A stretch of 24,608 nucleotides of DNA, taken from NCBI GenBank assembly GCA_000969725.1, contig JXSR01S015758.1, one strand, 5' to 3'. The notes under the pieces were generated by a model. It worked only from the letters and a program-made list of their open reading frames with translations. It did no database searches and had not been told where the DNA came from. Position numbers and translations under genes: made by a program. The DNA comes from Ophiothrix spiculata (Eukaryota; Echinodermata; Ophiuroidea; Amphilepidida; Ophiotrichidae). Shown here piece after piece: positions 11,201 to 23,200 of this stretch (position 1 is the first letter of the stretch; each line of letters begins with the position of its first letter).

Positions 11201-14200
11201 AACAGCACACACTTTACACGAACAATTGTTCCACTGATTTACACTTTAAATTATGGTTTATACAGTCAAGAATGTTATAACTACTAGAATAATGAAAGGG
11301 GATGTTTAAATCTTAATATATTTTATTGATTCACAGATCTTGAAAACCCAGTCTTGAAATGTCCATACATAGAAGAATATTTTGCAGTAACTTACCAGCT
11401 TGAAGCATTAATACATTGGCCAGAACCGGCTTACAACGATAACTCAGGACGTTTTGGTGGAATGAATTCTACCCATACCTCTCCGAGTGTTTTCGTAATT
11501 GGAGTGCATAATGTAACATATGTTGCATGGGATCTGTCTGGTAATACAGCAACCTGCAACATCACAATAAAAGTTATTGGTAAGTACTTTTTCAGCATTA
11601 TGTGCTGTAGTTTTCTTGATTGGTTGAATGAAACAATAATGTGTAAAGATATGCATCAGAAGAAGGTCGCTCTCGCTTGTGACTAAGCACGAACATTGCT
11701 TTTAATAAATGGGCAATAGAGAGTCCACACCACTAATAGGTGTCCACTGATAGCAGACGACGCAGTTATGACGCCATTACGTGCCACACCGGTTGACCTA
11801 AAGCATCTCAAAAACTGTTAAAATGCAGCTTGAGTGCCTTATTTGTGGTCTAGATTTCTACTTTAGATGTGTCTTTATAAATATTGATGAGAAACACTTC
11901 GCTTTTCCCAAACATGTGTAGATATTTGGTGATTTGCCCATGACTTTAGGATCACAAAATGATCTAGAAGTACCGGCCTTTCGTAACATGGTAAATCTTT
12001 GCGAAAGTCTAGCCAAAAAAATGAGCTGCTGAACCCATAATGGAATGCATCTAAATTGATAGGAAATTTCATTTTATTTTAGAATATTAAAGGTTTTAAT
12101 GCATTTTCACCTCCTGAATGTGAAATTTTGGGCCAAACATCATGGTATCTTTGCATATAAAAGAATAGGAATTCTAATTAGTGGTGTGCACCTTAGAGGG
12201 TTTGTACGTGACGTCATCGTACACACAACACAATTTTTCATGGGCCGGCAAACAAAAAGTCCCGTCGCATTATAAATCTTTCAGCAGTATCGCGATACCA
12301 GATCACACCTAATGATGACAAAAATATACAGTACATTTATTAAGTTTAATATTCAAGTCATGATTTGAAGTTAATCACAAGTTACAGCTGATTTTGAAGT
12401 CTTGTTTACATCACAAACTACTCCGACCCACCAAGATGGCGGCGAGAACGGTCTGCGTGTATGGTGAGTATCGAGTCGTGCAAACCCTCTATAGGGGTGA
12501 ATGTCTCTTCTGGCATAGTGAAGTGTTCTCAATGTCAATTAAAAGTATGAGTGAATGTTCTTCGAGCAAGCCAATATGATAAAGACAATCCAGTGAAGCT
12601 GGAAAATAATGAAACTCATTGGAATCAACAATTTGTGGATATTTAAATAGACAATAGTGCGTGTAGAATTTAATAATATTAATCCTTTGTACATTGTTCT
12701 TTACTTTAAACAGCTGCATGTCCTCCAAATTCAACCGAAGTGAATTCACAAATATTATCATGGCTCCAGACACCTGCTAATAATGATGTAGAAGTTTATT
12801 CAAATGAACGATGTGATGTCCGCACTGAATACCGTAAGAAATACGTAGTTAAAATTTAATACATTATAAACAAATTGGACTATAATTTTTTTCTTGTTTA
12901 AGGAATACACTCTGGGCAAATGTATACGTGAAAGTAAGGGGGAAAAGTTAAGTATGTAAACACAACATTTGTATCCAATAATCGTTAAAATCGTTTTCCG
13001 AGGTACTTTATAAGAGATAGCAGAAGAAATATGTACAAAGATTTATCTATTATATCCGTCTGTCTTCCATGTCTAACTCTTTGAACAAGTTTAATTTAAT
13101 GAGATTAAAAACGATGTCCCCTTTTATGGAAGAAATATTATAACAAAAATTATGATAATGAATAGTAAAAGCTTGTTAGGCTAAGACAATTGCATAGAAG
13201 AATAAGCCCAATGGCATCAAGCAAATATAACAAATAAAACATTAATACAGAATAATATTAAAAGATAGACAGTGATAAAATAAACAAGTCGAGATTCAAT
13301 AAGTAAAGAAATAAGCATGATATTATTCATATAAGAATAATAATTATCCTTCACCTTGCTTAATATATTAAGATACGTCATAAAAAAAGTTTTCATTCAG
13401 AGACAATACACACAAAATCAAAGATCGAAAAAAAAACCCAACCAGCACTAATAAAAGAAGAGTACAGAATCAACATTCTCAGCAAATGTGGTTAAAAAGT
13501 CTTTTATCTGATTGAGTTTTAATTGTAAAACATAGCACCTGTATTCTACCTCCCAACAATTCTTTTCAGCATTTTACTAATAATGACCTATGGACTTCAC
13601 TAAAGGGAAAACCCCCTAAACAATTTCCATTGAAAAGACTTTTTGAGGTGATGTTTAACCTGATAAAAATACATTTTAGACTTGAGAAGTATATTAAAAA
13701 ATTTCAGCAGCTTCACTCTTTGAATTCGAATTAATTCAACAAAATTTGCAGTATGCAGAAATAATATTCGTCTCATTGCATTACAATTTTAAATACTGAA
13801 TTTCAGGTGGGAACGGTGTAGCTACTCGAGTTTGCTTAGAAGATGACATTCTAGGGGCAGTTTGGCAACAACCAACATTTATAGGATGTGGAAGGAGGCA
13901 AGACAATTTCACTTTGGCTGACCTGCCAGAGGTAAAAGAAAAAGCATAATAATTGGCTGCTTCAAAACTCAACTGGCGGTTGTCTGCTAGTTCTGGCCAG
14001 TTCTGGATGATTGGCTATTGTTTAATTCGGTTGAACCCACCAGAACCAACAGACAAACGCCGGTTGAGTTTTGAAGCGGTCCCTAAGTGCAGGCGGGTTT
14101 TGTAGATCATAATTGACAAATTACGTTAAACGTTACATGCCCGGGGGAGGGGGTTCTTACTGACAAATGGTATACGGGGTTGCTCAAAGGTTTTGGGGTG

Positions 14201-17200
14201 CATTTTCGTAATTTTTGGTATATTGATGGGTGGGTTTTCGTCACACTGACAGACCCAATGTGTATTTAGGAAAATTTTGCCGAAAACACCCCCAATTTTG
14301 GGAAAATTGGGTGCTTTTTCTAGAAAAATGGTATAGAGATAGGTCACAAAATCACGCTTTTTGAGGTATAGAGATGGTCAAAATTCTGAAGTCTACTTTG
14401 AGCATCCCCGTACAATTTTAAGACCCCCGGGGTTACATGTAATTTGTATTTGAATTTGAAAAATAAAAACAGTTTTATATGCCACTTCTTGTAACTTGAC
14501 ACCTGGATGAAAATGACCGTCCCTAGTCACAACTTACACATTGTAAACGATAAATGTCTTCCTGTAACACCTAAATTGACATACCAAAGTATTACTTTGG
14601 ACAGACATATCTATTTACAAGATGTTGTTAACAGAACGGGGTTAGATATGGGAGTGAGATGTAACGGATATGGGCCCAACTTGAAACACATGATCTTAAA
14701 TAGGCAATATTTTTGAGATGGGGTAATTCGAGTTAATTAATACCTTTATTTGGGTATTATTCTCAATTGGTCTTAAAGAGTAATAAAGTCTCTTTAAAAT
14801 AATAGCAAAATTAAGACATATCGTTGGATCATTGAAAAGTTGTGGCTAAATAGGGTGCACAATGTACACACCTCTACCATTCAAACCACATCAACCCCGT
14901 TTTTAACTCTGACAAAATTAGATATTAACTTTAACTAATTATTAGTGTTAATTACACACTTAATTTGGATTTAATTCCAACTTGATTTTGATTACCAATA
15001 AATAGCCTTTAAAATCATGCAACAATTAGGACATTTTATTGGGGTTTCGTAAAGATATGACAGAAAAATTGATTTGCAATTGTCATGTTACCACAACCTC
15101 ACCCGACATAACCTCACCCTCTTGCACCCCTGACTGACTTGTTTTAGAAAGTTATTAGTTTTAAGTAGTCACTAAATGCTGGTTAAATTCTTGAAAGACC
15201 TAAAATTGTCATTAAAATCATACCAAAATTATGACAATCCATGGTAATGGGAAAACTAATCTTAATGTAACAAATTCACCATGTTGGGTGCCCACATTAA
15301 AAAAATCATTTATTTTAACTTTATAACTTTTTCTGTTTTCATATTGTATTGACAAATCTCTCCTACAGACTGAAGTTGTTACCAGCAACGTAGAGAATGT
15401 GGCGGAGGCTTTAAATAATATTACACAACAGCAAAGTGCTGAAAATGAGGGCCTCACTGCTGAAGATGTAGTCGATATTGCAGAGACAATCAGAAACATC
15501 GTCGATGTTCAATCTGACGAACCTGAGGTATGGAAAAAATATATTGTTTTGTTAATTCAAAAAGTTTTTAAGGTTTGACCGACATTATTAGGCGCTTTCA
15601 CCGACATTGCGCGTAAATTCAATACTTGTTTCCCTCGGTGGTATCATCTTCTTTCCAAACGCTTGTAAACTTCCCCAACTTTAAAGAGGGACAGGTATTA
15701 TCTAGCGATTAGTAGAAAGTCAAAGTCACTTTTCTGTTACATAATAGACATTTAAAAATTTGAATTGAGAGGTCTTTTCCCACCACTGTATGAAATTGTA
15801 CTGACAAGCGCTTACACGTATCTTTATTAAGAAATTACGATTAACGATGACTTAAGTTATAATTTGAAGGTACTGAATCCCAGAGAAGATTTCTTTGCGT
15901 TTCCTTGACTTGTTCTCAACTTAGCTGTTCAATTGTCCTAAAGATGATTGAAGAAGTATTGAAGTAAATAAACAAGTGATGAAAATCAACGTTACAGTAT
16001 TGTTAATTAAGCTTGTACTTATATAATTTTGTATATACAATACCCTGTTACCTCGATCATAAGAACATGTTACCTTGATCATAAGATACATTCAAATCAA
16101 GACATGGCAAACAATTACTCTTTTGGAAACACAAAATATGAAAGTACTTGCTGATCTGGTGAATAAATTATAACAAGTTAACAGGGGGACCTTTATAATT
16201 GTTCACCACATCAGAATTTGAAGTGGAGCTGAGGGGTTCTTATGATCAAGATTAAAGGGTATTTGATCTTAAACAGTATCAGATAAATATGATGTAATCA
16301 CTTTAATTCAAGCATGCTTTAATTTCGAGTATTTGTCACCATCCTCATCGCTTAGATTACATCGTCGATTATTGAAATTGTTAACAACGTTGTAAATCTC
16401 GCTGAACAAACTGGAAACAACATACAACAAGAATCAACTACAGTACACATTACTGATATACTTCTTGCCATTGAGCAACAAGTCAACAAAACTACTGCAT
16501 CAGGACAAAATCTGACAACCATTGAACCTAACATAGCGTTAACAATTGGTACAGTAAAACCCAATCGTAACTCATCCGGATTTAGTTTCGCTGTGATTGG
16601 AGACGAGGGAGGAGAGTTTCAAGAGGATAATGTTCAAATATATCTGAACCCGGACGACATTCCAGAAAAGCACAGAACTGCTGTGATTTTGCCTCCCGTT
16701 ATTTTTAACAATTCAACGACAAGCGGTACGTAGATTGCTATATTCATGTGTTTTGTAGTTGTCAACCATTATCTGATCCGTTGGAGAGTCTAAAGCATGA
16801 TATTGATTCCAAATATGGATTATGAATTAGTTATTATGATGTTTATTACAGGTCACTTATATAAAAGACCTATAATAAACATCATAATAACTAAATTGAA
16901 TACGCCAGAATAAGAACATCCCAATTCCAATAGCTCCCTTCCGATGATGATGATGATGATGACACCGATGATGATGATGATGATGATGATGATGTTCAGG
17001 TGTCCACTTAATATCATTAATTTTAAAGACATGTTCATACTGACAAACAATGTTTTTTATCAATTTAAACTTACTAAACAGTGACAGATACGATTGGGGT
17101 GAGCTTTGTAGTACACAACACAGATGTCTTGTTCCCAACGAATAGCACCAATCAAGCAGTTGGAAGTGACATCGTGTCTGCCATTGTTACTGGCGTTGAT

Positions 17201-20200
17201 CACATTAACGATTTACCTGAACCTGTCGTACTGGAATTTACCGTAAGCAATGAATGTATAATAATCTTTCCTACAAGATGTGTTCAATATATATATTCGG
17301 GCCTGAGGTAGAAGAAGATAAGCTTTGCAGTCCCGGGGGGGGGGGGGGGTTACTTACATTGACAAGGTATACGTATATGTGCCTGCCTTTTGGGGTGATT
17401 TTTCCAGGATTTTGGTATATCAATGGGGTGGTTTTCATCTCAGATGAAAGCACCCAATTTGAGTAAAATGGGGTGCTTTTCCATTAAAATTGGTATACTG
17501 ATGGGTGGGTTTATGAGCCAAAAATAGGTCTAGAGATGGTCAGGCAGGCACATACCCGTAAAAAATGTTTTGAAGAACCTCCCCCAACCCCGGGTTTGCA
17601 GTTTGTTCTTATTTGCTTTGTTGTTCAGCTTGACTGGTGAATACTTTATATCCAAAGCAAAGTTTTAAGAAAATATCTGCTTTAGAATCCATTTTACAGA
17701 AATTTCAACTTGCCTGTTAGGGGTCTCTAAAGTTTAGAATTAAGTGCTAAAATTTGATAAAAAATAACCAAGAACTTCCTTTTCTATTTTTTCTGACATT
17801 TCGATTTGTTACGCTCCTAGTTGTTGTTTGTTGGTTTTTTTTCAGTTTTAAGGTAACAAATCAACTTCCGGAAACCGCTAAATGGCGAGGTTAAAATTTC
17901 TGCAAAACAATAACTAAAGCATATATTTATTTGAAACTTTCCATCATTTAAGTGGGAACTACATAACATAATGAACAAAATCTGCAAAATTCACATGTAT
18001 GTTCTCAGGCCACGAACGTATTGAACACATTTCGTATAACTAAAAACACCACTGTTTGATCACTAATAATCTATAGCCATTTAATGTTAAAGGCACATTA
18101 TTGGTGGCGCTATTTCTATAACTCAATTTTTTAGGTTTTAAGAATCTATGACCCTTAGTTTTGACATTTGTCACATGGATAAGATAAAGGAGACCAAAAA
18201 CAAATTCTTTTCATGTTAAATTCATACAACAAATATTTAATTTATGCAATATGTGTATAATTAATTTTAATGGAACTTAAAAATACTGGCTAAAAATGAG
18301 GTTTTTTGATCTAAAATGAGCATTTTTTGAGATAAGATGTTAAATTAAATTATGGAAACAAATATTACAGTTCAACACCTAATCCCAGGAATAATTTAAA
18401 CACTTTTAAGGGCCTGTATTTATTGTAAAAGTGCATTTTTGTCGAAAAATTAATAAATGAACCCATCAGTCAAACATACTATAAACTAAGATTTTCTTTT
18501 TCTCAAACGGTCACAAACTATTACATTGATCTTATCATTCTTGTTACGTCAATTCATATTGCAGTTCATTTGTTATCTAAAAAGTAAAATACCAGTTGTG
18601 TTGGCTGTAATAAAATATTGAAATAAAAGAATATAGATATGGATATGGCAACATAAACTCGCCTACTTATGTACATTAATTTACCCTAATTTTACCTAAC
18701 CAATAGTTTTAACTTGGTTGATGATTTTAACACTTAAGTGGTCAAGGTCCTCCACATGCCCGTTAGTGGTCAAGGGGGAGTCCATATGGACCCACAACTG
18801 AAAAAGCGCTTTCGCGAAGGAATTTTACGTTGAAACTCTGGTCACAGGAAAAGTACTTCAAAAGAACTAAAACAAAGAAAAAATGAAAATCAGACAAACC
18901 GTTTCAAAATGGCGGCCAAAACAAATTTTGCCGTGTCGCATCCAAATTTTTCCGCCACAAATGTGAAAACTCACTTCCCAATTATTCAATGAACTTTGGC
19001 TCATATTTGCAGTATGTAAGTACTTAATACATTCCTGATATAAAATTTGAAAAAAGTTGTTCGGCTACGATTTTATGGGCAAAACAAATTTGAAGAGCGC
19101 CCTCGAAAATTGGGGAAGGGATCGGTCGATTTGAATTTTTTTTGCCATTAAGTAAAGGGTATGGTAAAGTTAGACAATTACATAGAAGGGCGATGAAAAA
19201 TTACTTCGCGTTTTTGCGCTGACTGTTTGGTCCATATGGACCCCCCCCCCCCCCCTTGACCACTTAAGTGTTAAAAGGTAATGGCTTTATCTTTTGCTAG
19301 GCTCCTGGAGAAAACGCAGAATGCGTTTTTTGGGATTTCACAATTCAAAACTGGTCTCAAGAAGGATGTGAATTGTTTGAAAGGAATCGACATCAAACTG
19401 TATGTCACTGTGATCATCTGACTAATTTTGCTGTCCTTGTGGTAAATATGCATCTTGGATTTGGTATCTGAACAACATTTAACTCTAGTCTACTAAAGGG
19501 GATGGATTGCAAACTAAAAAATTCTAAAAAAGTAAATGTTTAGTTTATCTTGTGAGTAGATTTCTTTAGAATATACACTTAAGATAAGCTGTCATAGTTT
19601 GGGTATATGAGGATTGTTGCTAAATACACATTTTAAAATGTTTTGAAAGTACGCTATAGTAGTGACATTTAAAAGACACATATCTATTTCCCTTCTTATT
19701 ACGCCAAAATCAACAGGCTAATAAATAAATAAAAAGAGATATAGTGGGATCTTAATTGCATTATCTTAAATCTTTGACCGATTCTTCCGTATGAGTGTTG
19801 TTTATTTTGTTTTCATCAGGTAACTGCTTTTATATTGTTAAGATTTTCAGGGGCGGTGGAAAGCTACGATATGGTATTGAATATCATTGCTATATGGGTG
19901 TCAATATCAAAATTATAGGAGTGGTAACCAATAGACCACAACACCTCTTATGAAAATGGATTAAATGAGATGCATGAAGACACAGCCATTAAAAGTGTGA
20001 AATATAATAAGAATATTCTGTAGCATCCTAGGAGTAACATCAAGACAAGGGAATTCAACGGATGCAGTTTTATCATTACAAATAATAAATCATATCAAAT
20101 AATAAATCAAGTAAATTGGACAAAGGTATAAAAAGGTTTGTCTCAGAAACCCGCGCGCATTGCTATGTGAAAATTAATTTAGCGCGTAGAGCTACGCGCT

Positions 20201-23200
20201 GGTCTTTCTTTCTTTTTTTTTTCTTTAATCGGGATTAATCTAGCGATCAACCGCCGTCCGGGTTGATGTCATTTGCTGTTGCAATTTTACCTTAAATTTT
20301 GCGTTTTATTTCAACTGTCAAGACTTCCAATAGTCAAAACGGACATGATCGTACTTATTAACTGGGCACTTCACACACGTATGTTGAGAGTTCAACAATT
20401 TAAAGCATTAAAACAAAAAGAAATATCGCAAACCATGTAGATAATTTCTTTTAAAAAACGCATACCGCATAACATTTTTGCAGATGGTTTCTGAGACAAA
20501 CCTTATTTTTTTCTTGGCCTAATTAATTCCTCCTAGGATGTCACCTATGTTGATAGTCACGTGATTCTAGATATCGTTAGCAAGATCGGATGCGGTGTAT
20601 CCATGATGGCTTTGTTTTTCACGCTTGTCATCTTCATTGGCTTCAGGTAACTTTTTTCTTTCCAATTTGCTGTCTTTTCTAAATAAAAATGTTAAACTTT
20701 GGCAATGATTATTAGATATAATGTACATTTCAAATGTAAAATCCCCTGCTTAAGATCACCATTTTTTTTCTAAGTATACTCGATACAGCATCTTAAAATC
20801 GGGTCTTTACAGGTCTTTAAGGACGGGAAGAGTAAAATAGTGTTAATATACCTTTAATATATTGTTCTTTATCTTTCAGAAAACTGCGTATTGGAGCTAA
20901 CGCCACACCAAGAAAAATATTGATCAACCTCTGTGTGGCACTGTTCCTGCTCTACTTTGTATTCCTCGTCGGAATTGATCAGAATTCGCATCGAAATGGC
21001 TGCATATGTGTGGCATTTCTCCTGCAGTATTTGACTCTAGCCAGTTTAATGTGGATGGCTGTGGAAGGATTCAATCTCTATCAGGTGGTCGTGAGAGTTT
21101 TTGATGCTAGGCCGGAAAAATTTCTGTTCAAGTCAGCTCTTGTGGCTTGGGGTTAGTTATATTTAATTAATTGTAACTTTTGACAAATTTGCTGATTTTG
21201 TAGTAAATTTTTATTTTTGTTAACAACAACAACATTACCAACAACAACAACAAGGAACGATCATGTTATATCATCGTGCATTTTGAAGTATTTTTAAGAA
21301 GTGCAAACCGCTCTTATTTTTTTATGTCTCTTGTAGGTATAATAAGCATAGTATTAATGTTGTTGAATATGTATGTCCTTTTTACAAGAGACAAGTTACT
21401 CAACGATAGAACATCATGTATTCGTACTCATTTTTCCCATGTATTGACCGCCCAACCCGTATAGCACCAACTGTAAAAGGCACATCTATTTCACTAATTG
21501 ACAACATTTTTACTAATAATGTCGACCACAAAATAAACTCAGGAAATATAGTTACAGATTTATCTGACCATTTCCCAAATTTTGTATCAGTTCAAGGGTC
21601 TCGTTTTCAAAATGTTCAAAATAAAATAAAGATTGAAAGTAGAGAGCTCAAACCCACTAATATCGAATGCTTTATTTTTTTGGTCTCATGTAGGTATAAT
21701 AAGCATAGTATTAATGTTGTTGAATATGTATGTCCTTTTTACCAGAGACAAGTTACTCAACGATAGAATCTGTTACATCTAATAAATCTAAATTTGTTTC
21801 AGGCTTACCATTTGTAATATCTGTTATTTCTCTGGGAGCCGGTTTCTCCTATTATGACCATATGAATTAGTAAGTATGGAAATTATTAATAATTATCCAA
21901 TAACGTTGTCATGTTATTTTTATGGATATTATTGACAAATACGCCTCGCATTGAACATACTTGTAACTTGAACAAATGAAAATGTTCTTACAAGTTGGAA
22001 TACGTTCTTACCAGTTTTGCTTTTAAAACATTGCAAGGTTTCGAAATGTTTCTAAATGCGTAAAAGGCTTGATAGGAAAAATATATAAATACGTTTGGAT
22101 TAAGGTATAACTACAAAATGGAATAATTGAAAACGAAACTTAGTTAAACATGTGAAAAGCACTTTTGTTGATTTTTCTATATATTTTATAAGTTTGCCAT
22201 TTGTTCTCATTTTCAGTTGTTTTGTCGGCACGGGACCACCGCTTTACTTTGGAGTTGTTCTTCCGATTGTTTGTGTTTTGTTTTTCAACTTGACCATGTT
22301 TACAAGAGTGTCATTCACGCTATTTAAAGCAAATCTAGGCGGAAATGATACGCTGAAGTCCAAAACAACGATGAACATCAAACGGCTGCAAAATGCGTTT
22401 GCGATGTCAATTCTTATGGGCCTCACTTGGGTTTTCGGCTTTTTTGCCATAGAGGGCGCAACATTTGCTTTCTCCTTGATATTCTGTTTGTGTAATTCAT
22501 TCCAAGGATTGGTTCTTTTTCTTGTATTCTGTGCCCGTCAAGAGGATGTCCGAAGAATGCTAACCCCATACGTTCGAAGATTATCCATCTGGTCAGATGC
22601 TGAACTTTCACGAGCGCTGACAGCAAGCACGAGATTCAGTTCTGGTACTGTCGCTAAGTCTCCCTATGATGACATGGATTTCAGCGCATCAAAATCACCT
22701 TACAGTGAAACGGATTTCAATTCTGTAATGCCGATGTCTGATACTTCAGTAAGTAACGCTACATGTACTTCAGCAAGAGACCTAACAACAAGACAGGATG
22801 TTTCGGCTCCAAATCTTAGTGATGCTACAGCACCTGATGCTACGAAGTCGGAAACAGAGCCACTTGATTCTGATATCAAAGTCAAATCCGAGGTAATGTC
22901 AGCTGACAATCCTACGCATGCCTCCAATGGCCTGATTACAGGAAATGAACCAAATGAAATGAAACTGAAATCATCGAAAAATGAAGAGATGGGTATTATT
23001 AACCGACATGACTGTGATTTGTCACCAGACGGAATGATAGAAATAGATGATGACGATGATTCCTCAGATGAATATTTTATGAAACCTGCTGCAGAAATTG
23101 AGGTTTATGAAATTTGTGAAGCACATAATTTGAAAGACGAAGAAGAAGACGTGTGTAATACAAAGGAACACATAGACAAAGAAGAAGAAGAAGAAGAAGA

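Noticed and set aside
14507-14716. 69-codon open frame in the HRM2-GAIN2 intron
   Set aside because: No recognisable domain, no phase-compatible splice sites, and composition like the surrounding intron.
16857-17138. Minus-strand His-rich and Ile-rich open frames
   Set aside because: Generated by the GAT microsatellite and antisense to the GAIN2 exon.
22152-22216. In-frame open sequence before the last exon that could start a separate protein
   Set aside because: It ends in a canonical TTTTCAG acceptor, and the tyrosine split with the previous exon fits exactly at 22217. The upstream open frame is intron.
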